From Branchiostoma floridae (taxonomy: Eukaryota > Chordata > Leptocardii > Amphioxiformes > Branchiostomatidae): DNA of 64,000 nucleotides. A program made the translations under genes and the position numbers. Under the pieces are notes generated by a model. That model saw nothing but the letters and a program-made list of their open reading frames with translations. It did no database searches and had not been told where the DNA came from. Positions 1-9,971 of the stretch are shown piece by piece (within the stretch, counting starts at the first letter, position 1; each line of letters opens with the position of its first letter). The stretch lies in the NCBI RefSeq assembly GCF_000003815.2, contig NC_049981.1, forward strand, positions 7,990,581 through 8,054,580, read 5' to 3'.

Positions 1-3
1 CCT

Positions 4-470
4 TTAGAGATTGTACGCCTCCAGGGATTTATAGGCTTTCATGGCTTCTCCGTTAAACGGACCTGGAGCCTCGATTAGGTAGGTGTAGATGCACCCATAG
101 TCCGTATCTGGCCAGAGGCTCAAATCATCCTTCCAACCTGTATAACATACAAATGATAATAAACATAACGTTACGTAGCCAGAATTTCTAGAGATTAGCA
201 ACAAACACATTTACACGTACTCATGTTTTTGTAACCTTTATCTGACACAAAAATCTACCTTATCAAAATCTAGAAACACATGTACACATGATCCTCACCT
301 GTCAGACTGTATGGGTCAGGTAGGCGTACACCGTCACCAGTCACCGCCGAACCAGTCACTTCCGGGTTTGAACTATCGCCGGCGTCTTCGACACTTACCA
401 TTAATTTCTCAAAATACCTGGTTCGGTCATTAGGCTCCAAAGAGCTAATGTAGCTGTTTGAAGAACTCAT
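4..470 (-). pseudogene. 5' exons of a YqaJ/SWIM-type protein, ending early at a stop
   Basis: Two exons join in phase. The first is 299-470, starting at ATG 470 and ending in a CAG|gtgagg donor. The second is 4-137, with acceptor tatacag. They give 101 residues starting MSSSNSYISSLEPNDR and containing LPDPYSL, a DIYxYLIE-like block (CIYTYLIEAPGPF) and KAYKSLEAYN. From memory of the family, that order of motifs is the N-terminal part of multi-copy invertebrate proteins that continue into SWIM zinc-finger and YqaJ-type nuclease regions. Where relatives read on after EAYN, this copy has L then a TAA stop at 4-6. It is therefore either a truncated paralogue or a decayed copy. The family assignment rests on recall of these motifs only; function is unknown. 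Confidence 0.5.
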
Positions 471-1030
471 ATTGATTAAACGTATTAATTAAACCACATT
501 AGGAACAGAAATATAACAGCCCGGAACGGATGACAGAAAGCCCGTACGGCGGGAAAATCAAAACAACCGGAAACACATGACGGAAGTCAAGAGGGCAAGG
601 GTCATTTTCTCCCAAAATATTACACAAGAAAAAAAAAAAAAGACTAAGAAGTAGTGAAAAAAATACAAAATCTGAAAAAATCCCATGGATGCGATAAAAA
701 CGTGGCTGAAAATGCGCAAATTCGCGTAAACAGTACGATCTGCTTCCGCGCCGGTATGCTAATTAGTAATCTGATCTCCTAACGCTTTTTGCCTACCAGT
801 CAGCGCTCGTGCGCCGAATACCCCGGATGTAAACAATAACAGCGATTGCTCGTATGAAACAATAAAGTTCTTTCGGCAACATTTCAGATAAATTTCTATC
901 ATGTCTTACGTTATCATATTTCAAAAATAGTTTTCAGCTCCTAAATTTGTTCATAGATTTTTCATATCAATCGTGAATGTTGACTTTTTTACGTATTATT
1001 GTCCATCGTGTCAAAGGTCATCAAGTCAAG
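471..1030. promoter_or_regulatory. Candidate divergent promoter region
   Basis: This 560-bp stretch lies between the minus gene starting at 470 and a plus-strand transcript that appears to start near 1030. It is richer in CpG than the surrounding DNA in parts (for example around 740-835). At 1029-1038 it ends in AAGATGGCGG, the YY1-type motif often found at the 5' ends of transcripts. A poly-A run lies near 629-641. No TATA box is convincing. The divergent-promoter reading is inference. Confidence 0.3.
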
Positions 1031-1321
1031 ATGGCGGTTTTGGTCCAAAAAGCAACGGAAGTCTTAGTTTTTCTTGATAATTTAGTGTTTTCAAACAGTT
1101 TGTACCGGTTTTAAGCAGTTCTTCTTGTGGAAGTTGCTTATGAAATAGTTTTGGAAACATTTTATACCAGAATACTCGGAATTGTTGTGCGTTTTGGTTC
1201 AGGAAAGGTGTTGTTTGTTGGAAGAAGACGGTCAACTCAAAACTGAACTTGCGGTATGTTGCTGACAGTTTGTTATGCCTACTTGACTTTCACAGCCGCT
1301 TCTAGGGTAGCCAGGCGCAAG

Positions 1322-1522
1322 ATGAAGATTCTGAACTTGGTCAGACAGTACGCCCTGACATCCGGGCTGAGCTTCAAGTCCGGAAAACCCGAGTATCTCT
1401 GCCATTTGACACAAGAAATAAGTGCCTCAGTTTTCTGGGAGGAAGCGTCTGCGAGCCAGAAGTACACAGAAGTGGTGCTGTGGCGGGAGGACGACAACAG
1501 GATGACTATCATTCAACCTAAG
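1322..1522 (+). CDS. Orphan 67-codon first exon, unknown protein
   Basis: Open reading from ATG 1322 (context caagATGA) to a consensus donor, CCTAAG|gtaaaa, at 1522, phase 0. The peptide starts MKILNLVRQYALTSGL and ends DDNRMTIIQPK. Its composition is balanced and protein-like. The frame is open upstream to 1256, and an acceptor-like tttcacag lies at 1288-1295, so this could instead be an internal exon. A YY1-type motif at 1029-1038 suggests transcription starts about 290 bp upstream; the ATG inside that motif opens only a 27-codon reading frame. I do not recognise the family. The nearest plus-strand blocks that could follow in phase are near 7782, beyond 6 kb of repeats. Confidence 0.4.
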
Positions 1523-1597
1523 GTAAAACGCACTGTTTAATTGTACCGTCTCTTACAAGACTTTAGCCTTGCTCTAAGACTATTGCCATGGACTGGG

Positions 1598-1930
1598 AAT
1601 AATCTTCAGAAAATGAACTGATTATATGATCAGGCATTCACATGTTTTGGGGCTTACCGGTCTAGGCAAATAACAAGAGCGAAGTAAAGTTGACTCTATA
1701 GTCATTTTTACCAACTTAAATACAGTCAATGGCACAGAGGTAGTTAGCCTTGTATGATTTTTAGAACGTTAGTGGGAGTCGAATATTACACAAAACAGAT
1801 TTCTTTGTAGCAAAATGGACCGTGGTTTTGAGTATCGTCCATTCACAAGTTTTCACATACTGAATCAGGTCCAGGTCTGGACCTGAACCGCACCTGCACC
1901 TGAATTTTCTTTACCGGTACCCACCCCTAC
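1598..1930 (-). repeat. Dispersed repeat family 1, copy A
   Basis: Shares an ordered set of phrases with the blocks at 6421-6750, 18262-18550 plus 20388-20478, 31605-31800 and 46935-47372: cttaccggtct, aacaagagcgaagta, gtgggagtcgaat, gcaaaatggaccgtggtttt, ggtccaggtctggacctga, and a terminal taccggtacccacccc. This copy runs opposite to the one at 6421. No coding capacity is visible. It is probably a non-autonomous transposon of about 330 bp. Confidence 0.6.
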
Positions 1931-2739
1931 ACTACGCCAAAAGGTTGGACCATTTGTCATGGTCAGTTTGGCAGCACTTGTACCCAACTGTTACAAATAA
2001 AAGAGGGTGTCAGAGCCATCAAAATTTGACAAATAATTATTATTTAAGAGCCCACCAATACAAGACTTTTATCTTGCTCTGAAACTGTTGCCTTGGGCTG
2101 GGACTACCCGTTTGGGTTTAGTGCTTAATGCAAGTCTGGAATGTAGCATTACATCCAATGGAACCATTGATGAATATGCTATGGACTTTGTAAATTCCTA
2201 TATGACAGTTAGTAGGAGTGGAAAATGATAATAACAATACACTGCTTGAAAAGCCGAGTTTACGTGGTGGAAACTCCTGGGCATGCACCCAGAAACTCGA
2301 AATGGTCGGGCATTCACGGTACGTATCATACCGGACAGACTGCCTGTCCGGGCAACTGGCACACCCGAGGATGCACGGAAACGAACCACTTCGTGCCCGG
2401 GACGTGTATAAGGCCCGAACGTTCCCGCTCATTTAGCCGCTATACTTCTCTATATACCCGGACACCCCACACTTTTGCCGTGCCGCACGGTAGCTCCATG
2501 CATAATTTACCGGACAATCAACACCTAATTATCACCTTATTATCGCACGTGCCTCGTGTCTGGGAGGCAAATGCACCCGGGCACGCACTCCGTCGTCATG
2601 GAAACCAGCGTCCTACCTACGAACCACCCCCCACCCCCCTTGCGGGCCCCCCTCCCCCTACCGATTCAACCCTCCCCTCTAGCCCCCTCCACCTACCGAG
2701 TACACATTCACCACACCTACACCTTTATACACACACACA

Positions 2740-2809
<70 letters not shown>

Positions 2810-4084
2810 AAGGAATTGTGCCAGTAAAAGATTATCGATGCCAGTATACTTTGGACACTTTATTCAATTGCAAGATAAACAAAAGAAACAACGAAACAGT
2901 CGGCAATTATCATAACATGATTTCCGACGAAACCAATCTCTTGCAGGTAGTGAAAGCGAATCAACAAATCAATCAAAACAACACAAAAATATTTACCGGT
3001 AACTACAACTATTTCTTCCAAACAAATACTATGATAACTATTAAAAACACCGCTTTAACATTATTCAATGCTATTTCCAACAACTAGGCACAACAATACT
3101 TGTTCTAAAATCATTGGAAACGAATTTTTACAGTTATTGAAAACAAACTCAACTTACATTCATTCTAAACATAAGCATAACGTTACAACTATTGATATTA
3201 AAAACAAGTTTTTACAATCAGTTTATACAATTTCCTACAGCTATGGACATCATGGCGTATTTTACAATCATTTAGAATCAATCCTTACAGTTGCCAGCAG
3301 AACATTGTGATGATAACTAAAGACAAACCCTCCAGCTATTCATGCTATCTTAACAAAGTCCGCAGTTAATACCTAGCTATAGTATATACAAATCAACAAG
3401 TAGAAGAAGATGATAACAGCATTGACTGGAGTTGAGTGTACGCTAGCTGTGATTGGTTAAGCACGGTAGGCATTGCATGATTGGCCACTGGTATGCACGT
3501 GATCACGAGTAGCCTCGAAGATGTACTAAGTTTTAAACTACATTCTGTATTCTGTGATTGGTTAATAATGATGGACATTGCATGATTGGCCACTGTTAGG
3601 CACGTGATCATGGGTCGCTTGACGACTTCAAGAGTACCCAAATTTTAAAACTTTACGACTATGACATTGCAGCAGACACAAACATTAAAACATTACACAT
3701 TCTGGCAACAGTATACGAGTTAACATACATACTGTAGTGGTACAAACTAATGTACTAACCTAAAACAACAGAGTAGCGTCAAGTTCATCCCGTTTTTGTC
3801 TAAGTGCATATATATATCATATATATATTACATGTAGATATTTCAGTTGAAAGGTACACCCCTACCCTTATGACGCAGTTAACAATCTGATAAGGTTACA
3901 ATAACCGTTAACAGATCATTCGTTTTTGCTCTTTCACCTGCAAACACAAAGCATTTTACGATATATTTTCATCATGAACACCGTCCCAACAGCACACAGC
4001 AATCAATCGCAAATACTCTTCATTGAAAAAATATGAACATCATTCTATAGCCACAAAGCAGCACATCCAGTCGAATTTTTGTGT
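1931..4084. other. Gene-free stretch with simple repeats and a local duplication
   Basis: It holds a (TA)n run at 2742-2806, a C-rich stretch at 2625-2700 and AT-rich DNA to 3400. Two related blocks of about 65 bp lie at 3445-3510 and 3553-3616. Both contain gtgattggtta, ttgcatgattggccact and gcacgtgatca, including an E-box CACGTG. No exon with credible splice sites was seen. The long reading frame at 2225-2827 simply runs through the TA repeat. Confidence 0.5.
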
Positions 4085-5255
4085 AAGTCACTATAACGCT
4101 ATAAAAACTAGTGAGGTTCAAATTGGCTGGCGGCACTCAAAGCCAGACAAAAGAATTTGCAACATCACGGACTAAAAATAATAATAAATGGACGTGCAGA
4201 TTCACTAAAAGACATCACAAAAGTACCAGAAAGATGATAGGAAATTCACTGGTTCACACTTTAATACTGTTGGACAACAACGGCATTGTGAAAGTAATGT
4301 ATAATCGCTATAAACATTAGATACTGGGGTTCAAAATGGCGGCACTCGAAGCCAAGCCAAGCGAAAATTCAGACAAAAGAATTTACAACATCACGGACTT
4401 CTAGGTCAAAAATACTAATAAATGGAAGTGCAGATTCACTAAAAGACATCACAAAAGTACCAGAAAGATGGTAGGAAATTTACTGGTTCACACTTTAATA
4501 CTGTTGGACAACAACGGCATTGTGAAAGTAATGTATAATCGCTTAATGAACATTAGATACTGGGGTTCAAAATGGCGGCACTCGAAGCCAAGCCAAGCGA
4601 AAATTCAGACAAAAGAATTTACAACATCACGGACTTCTAGGTCAAAAATACTAATAATTGGACGTGCAGATTCAGTAAAATACATCACAATAGTACCAGA
4701 AAGATGATAGGAAATTCACTGGTTCACACTTTGATACTGTTGGACAACAACGGCATTGTGAAAGTAATGTATAATCGCTATGAACATTACATACTGGGGT
4801 TCAAAATGGCGGCACTCGAAGCCAAGCCAAGCGAAAATTCAGACAAAAGAATTTACAACATCATGGACTTCTAGGTCAAAAATACTAATAAATGGAAGTG
4901 CAGATTCACTAAAAGACATCACAAAAGTACCAGAAAGATGGTAGGAAATTTACTGGTTCACACTTTAATACTGTTGGACAACAACGGCATTGTGAAAGTA
5001 ATGTATAATCGCTATAAACATTAGATACTGGGGTTCAAAATGGCGGCACTCGAGCCAAGCGAAAATTCAGACAAAAGAATTTACAACATCACGGACTTCT
5101 AGGTCAAAAATACTAACAAATGGACGTGCAGATTCACTAAAAGACATCACAAAAGTACCAGAAAGATGGTAGGAAATTCACTGGTTCACACTTTATTTCT
5201 GTTGGACAACAACGGCATTGTGAAAGTAATGTATAATCGCTATGAACATAAAGTC
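4085..5255. repeat. Tandem satellite, about 235-bp unit, five copies
   Basis: The phrase tactggggttcaaaatggcg recurs at about 4321, 4558, 4792 and 5027, a spacing of 237, 234 and 235 bp. The phrases acatcacggacttct, gacgtgcagattcac, gtaccagaaagatg and ttggacaacaacggcattg recur at the same period. The first unit (4108-4320) is the most divergent. It lacks the doubled aagccaagcc and the gacttctaggtc segment. Short reading frames inside repeat with the unit and show no sign of being genes. Confidence 0.9.
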
Positions 5256-6420
5256 TCTATTATGTCCATGTGTATGATTTGCCTCGTTTTGTTTTGCTTT
5301 GTTGAGCCATAAAAGTGTATTTGTACAATACAAAAAAGACACATAAGACACAGGGTGGAAAACTTCGCACTATTACGACGTCGGTTATTTGTCGGTGGTA
5401 CAATTCTGGTAGTAATTTCTTGTCGTAGACTCGTTCTACCGGTCAAGTAGTCATCCTATCCTTAGTATTTTATTTGCACGGCCCCGTAAGATAAAAGCCA
5501 ATCCCGCGTAGTCTGCGACGGGGGCTAGTACTTCCCGGCTTGGGCTCGCGACGCCAGAGGTCCACTGTTCGTTCAAACAAAGGATATTTAGTATGTAGGT
5601 GTCAGGTATGCAAATACACTCGACAGTGAAGTCGATACAATAATGTTATGCTTCATTCTTTCTCACACCTAAGAGTTTTTTTCTTGATAATAGCTCTTTG
5701 GTCACACGAAAGGGGGTTGAAGATCGTTTTTTAACCTCCGTGCTCTGAACAGAAATTTTTAAGTTATTTGAATTGGGGACATATATTAGAAAATATTAGT
5801 GAGTAGCGAGGCCCTTTGTCGGACCCTTCCTCTATTGATCAGGCCCGCTTTATATAGTACACCGCAGGTGACCCATAAGGTACCCTGGGGGTAATTTTGC
5901 TCCGGCTTCGACGTCTTAGGGCCCGAAAATGTAAGTGGCCCCGTGCCTTCACGGAATGACGGGCACAAAGGCTTTTCACACTGGTCGGTGACAATGTTAG
6001 GGAAATACACATAATTTGAACAAATCAACAGTTAGAAAAAATTCTACGTTTAGCATAATGATAAGCCTTGTTGATACACTAAAAAAAAAAGAGACTTCCT
6101 TGTCTTCATTCCAGTAAGACTTCTATACAGTTTAGAACCATTTTCTTTCATACAACATGTTAGCAATTATCACTTGAATACACATTACCCTTTCACTCAA
6201 CCACTTCTCAAAACACGCAGTGTGCGGGTACCGCGAACTACCGGACATGGCCATGTCCGGCAATGATTGGGGATATTCGGCACCGGACACACCGTGGCTC
6301 GAAATTCCTTTACACGCCCCAGACATGTCAAGTTCCACGGTAGTGTAAGAAACCAGACATTGCCAGATATTCTTGTTTCCGTGCAGTGTCATTGACAAAG
6401 ACACAAAATGTTCACTACTA
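5256..6420. other. No gene seen
   Basis: Unique-looking DNA without supportable exons on either strand. A GC-rich island lies at 5475-5580 and another at 5810-5960, between AT-rich segments. The frames at 5786-6028 and 6132-6404 (minus) lack splice sites and recognisable motifs. Confidence 0.4.
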
Positions 6421-6750
6421 GAGGTGGGTACCGGTACAGAAAATTCAGGTCCAGGTCCAGTTCAGGTCCAGATGATCAGGTCCAGGTCCGGACCTGAACC
6501 TGGACTCGATTCAGTATGTGAGAACTTGTAAATGGACGATATTCATAACAATTGTCCATTTTGCAACAAAAAATCTGACTATAGACTTTACTCTACTTCA
6601 CTCTTGTTTAATATTTTCCTCGATCGGTAAGCCCCAAAACTTGTGAACGTCTGATCATATATAAATCTGTTCATTTTCCAATAGCTCCAACATCCGGTCC
6701 ACCAAATTTTTTCAGGTCCTGTCCGGTTTTGTACCCCTATTCACTATACC
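6421..6750 (+). repeat. Dispersed repeat family 1, copy B
   Basis: Begins gaggtgggtaccggtacaga and ends near gtttttgtacccctattca. It carries ggtccaggtccggacctga and gtccattttgcaac in the order shared with the other copies of the family. The two ends are loosely inverted (gggtaccggtac against a terminal gtacccc), as in a degraded terminal-inverted-repeat element. Confidence 0.6.
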
Positions 6751-6970
6751 GTACATCTACTGCTCTAAACTATGAAATTGTGAAATCCAGGAAGGCTGTT
6801 TTAGAAGTCAGGTGAAGAATTTCATACCCTCTACCAGCGACCAACTTCTCACTGTGTATGATGAGGCTTAGGGTCGGTCCAGTAACTGGGAAAAAGTTCT
6901 CCCAGGCTTTACTCAAGGTATGCTGCACTAATCATGTAGTATAGATCTGGAAGTAAATATTGATGACTTA

Positions 6971-7171
6971 CTTCTCACATCTCTGAGCACACCTCACACA
7001 CTTTCCCTGTGCCGGTGCTACTCTCACCCTGGACCCTTCCTCCTCCATCTCTCTCTCTTGCACTCCATCAATCCAACTGGCTCCACCATCTTCTATAAAC
7101 CTGGTGTGTTCACTGGCACTGACATCAGTTCTCTGTTTTTCTACAGTGTCTTCTGTATCTGAATTAGACAT
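6971..7171 (-). CDS. Orphan first exon of an unknown acidic protein
   Basis: Starts at ATG 7171 and stays open to a consensus donor GAGAA|gtaagt near 6971. The peptide starts MSNSDTEDTVEKQRTDVS, is rich in Glu and Asp, and ends in a cysteine cluster, GKCVRCAQRCE, that could begin a zinc-binding domain completed by the next exon. No convincing downstream exon was found between 470 and 6970 on this strand; satellite and transposon DNA fills most of that interval. I do not recognise the family. It could be a real gene with a long repeat-filled intron or a stranded exon. Confidence 0.4.
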
Positions 7172-7489
7172 TTTTGTTTGTTTCCTCTCTCATAACAAAA
7201 GGACTCAACTCAAAAGTAAAAGATTCTTCAGAAAATAGAATTTCCTTCCTGATTGATATTCATGAAGTATATTTTTATTGTTCCATCGTTATTTATGAAC
7301 CATCAATATAATACTACATTTTGTTTGTGAGTGAGTATCATGTTCTTTCAGAGAGGTAACGTTACATGTATTAAGTATCAGGTACCAAAACCATGTAGTT
7401 TTAAGTACTTTTCAAGGTTTTCATGGTTTTATAGCCTGAATTTACAGACATTACTGATTATTGTCAGGACATTCCTGAGATAATTGTGT

Positions 7490-7960
7490 GATCCCAGCAG
7501 CAGAAGTGGCAGCTCTGACACAGCACCTGCCGATGAACATACCACAGTCATTTGGGGGAGAAACATGGGTCCATAACACACAGATCCTACACACACATCT
7601 TCTTCGCTGAGCACAAACAGCCGCTACTGCTAAAACAGCTTTGGTACCAATGGGCTAAATCCGAGTTGCCTGACATGATAGCCAGCCCAGGTAGACAGCC
7701 CAGCCTTTTCTGTAAACCCTGTGCCTGTACTGTCTAGTTGCAAAGTGTCATAACAAAAATACCACCCTTTGGCATTGCAGGTATGCAGCGTGGCTGCAGC
7801 TAGTTTACAGTTTACACTAGTGCACCACCTGTCACAAGTCCCCATTGAATGGCACATGCTCAACATCATCATCAAGCCGCTAGCCTGGATACCAGACTGT
7901 TTTCTGGGCTTGAACACGGGTACCACGAGCCACTCGGCACGTAGTGACCACGTCTAGCCA
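7490..7960 (+). pseudogene. Broken coding-like blocks, unknown protein
   Basis: From about 7491, after cccagcag, one frame reads AEVAALTQHLPMNIPQSFGG and stays open until a TGA near 7608. The next frame takes over as AEHKQPLLLKQLWYQWAK and ends at a donor-like cccag|gtagac near 7691. A second block follows an acceptor-like ggcattgcag at 7781 and reads VCSVAAASLQFTLVHHLSQV onward. The frame change inside the first block argues for a decayed gene, or for chance. The second block is in phase with the orphan exon at 1322-1522, so they could belong to one gene. The family is not recognised. Confidence 0.2.
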
Positions 7961-8107
7961 AATAATGGACGTGATAGACGATAAACAATGATATCAACAA
8001 GAACAAGGACCCTAATAGACATGGATCGGGCTGGGGGTTTAACGTTACTTACCGTGCAAATATTCAGTCCCCTGAGTGAAAATCACCTTCGAAACTCGGG
8101 GGGAGAC

Positions 8108-8207
8108 NNNNNNNNNNNNNNNNNNNNNNNNNNNNNNNNNNNNNNNNNNNNNNNNNNNNNNNNNNNNNNNNNNNNNNNNNNNNNNNNNNNNNNNNNNNNN
8201 NNNNNNN
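8108..8207. other. Assembly gap (100 N)
   Basis: Run of exactly 100 N, the usual size for a gap of unknown length. Reading frames spanning it are artefacts. Confidence 0.99.
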
Positions 8208-8842
8208 TACCTTGGCTAGTTACCTTGACGATGATAGATGCTAGAAGGTTATGTTTTCGGTAACGTTAGCGTGTTTGTGTGTGCGTTTGTGTGTGTCTTT
8301 TGTCAATGTGCCTTCAAGTTGATGGATTGCATTAATATTTGGTACATGGCCAGGTCTAGATGAGACCTTGATCTGATTGAAACGATTACATTTTAGGCTG
8401 CCGAGCGGCTTGCTATGGTACTGCAGCAGAAATTCCGGGTGTGATATCTCGAGTTCTGGACATGCTACGGTCGTGATTTTTGAGTGGTAACGTTAGATAG
8501 TTCTTGGGTCAAAGAGTAACTGGTGTATGTCGAGACTACAGGCTAGGAGCCGCGGTTTTGTTTCAAAATTTGAAGGACAATAACTCAAGACAGCAAGACG
8601 GGATACACATTATTTGCATAATTCATCAGAAAATGCGATTAAAGCCTTTTTTCTCGGCGAAATCAAGCTATCGCCAAAAATGAATACACATGTATGCCAT
8701 TCATATAATCAAATCAACGTAACGTTAGCCTTACCCAAGCTACAAAATTGGCAGGTTCTTTGTTAGCTATAGCCATCCTTTGTGCCACCAAGGAGTTTTT
8801 TTTATCTCCTTAGTCCCACCATGGAGGTTACGTTACTAAAGG

Positions 8843-9120
8843 TGGGTTCACACGCACGCGTGCGTCAGTATATTCAAGTCCGTATGAGGTCCGTGTGAAA
8901 GTTTTAGCCTCTACCAGGTCACTGTACTAATAGTAGAAATTGGACAAATATAGATACATAACATGCCAAAGAAGTTAGCTGGCCGAGGAGTGTGATTTGC
9001 AACCCAGCCAACTCGTCTGACAATTTCTATTATTTTTTAAGCAACACGAGAGTCTGGCAGAGGCTAAGACTTTCATACGGACCTCATACAGACTTGAATA
9101 TATACGCACGTGTGAACCCC
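8843..9120. mobile_element. Foldback MITE with about 75-bp inverted ends
   Basis: The left end begins gggttcacacgcacg and continues through tattcaagtccgtatgaggt, gtgtgaaag and cctctaccag. The right end is its inverted complement, ending acgcacgtgtgaaccc. A second internal pair (agaaattggaca against tgacaatttct) makes most of the 278 bp self-complementary. There is no coding capacity and no clean target duplication. Confidence 0.8.
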
Positions 9121-9122
9121 AT

Positions 9123-9600
9123 GTGGTCGTTTTGGACAGGTGGTCGGTATCAATTTACAACATGCGCGAGGCATAGTATAGATGGTTTCCGATTTTCGTA
9201 CAACAAAATTGCTTCCATCAGTAGACTGCCCTGTTAACCACAAATGACCAACCCACATGCATCCACCGCGATGTTTATTTTGAACATATCCAAGTAAAAC
9301 ATCGCATGGCAGTCAAAATCCAAAGCAAACTGGCCAATTTCGTTACAAAATCATGCCAGTTATAATCGAAAATCAAGCTTGAAAATGACGCGGTCGTTAT
9401 GGGCAGTGTTTTGATGCTGTGCGTTCCCAATTTCGCGGCAGCGGCCATGGTCGCCTTGGCCAGGTGGTCTTCTTGAAAGGGCCACTTAATGGGGAAAAAT
9501 TTCGGGACCGAGAAAAATCGGTCGTAATGACCAGGTGATCGGCTTGAAGGGATGGTCGCTTGGGCAGGTCGCACGGCGCGTCCCCGCACCATTGTTTATT
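9123..9600. repeat. Degenerate short repeat rich in ggtcg and caggtggtc
   Basis: Related phrases recur irregularly: tggtcgttttggacaggtgg at 9123, ggtcgccttggccaggtggt at 9449 and tggtcgcttgggcaggtcgc at 9552, with ggccactt and cgggaccg between. It looks like a decayed repetitive element just upstream of the ZFAND4 5' end. The 105-codon minus frame across it has no splice or domain support. Confidence 0.35.
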
Positions 9601-9971
9601 ATTTGGCACGTGACTTGTTGCTGGGCGACGGCCTCACATCCGGGACATTCTGCTGCATGATGGATTCTTGAGCTGAAAAAACAGACGACATTTTTGTTTT
9701 CCCGTCTCAGGATTTTTCCTTTTCAGTTGGCATTTATTCCAACCCAGAACACTCCAGCATGGAACCTTCACCAGGATAGGGGCCCTCGTACAAGGAGGAT
9801 TTGGAAAATGTGTGAATTGTGGCGTTTCTGAGGAGGATTTAGGAGAAAATGGAGTGCGAAAGTGGTGGGGAGGGCGGCTCGGTCAAGTCTTCATGAGACG
9901 GATAATATTTTAGAGGTGCCCTGCTGTAACTTTACGGATTTCTTCTTTCTGGTCGATTCGCCGCTTCCAGC

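Noticed and set aside
2225-2827. 200-codon frame on plus
   Set aside because: It runs through a C-rich patch and a (TA)n repeat. It has no conserved motif and no splice support.
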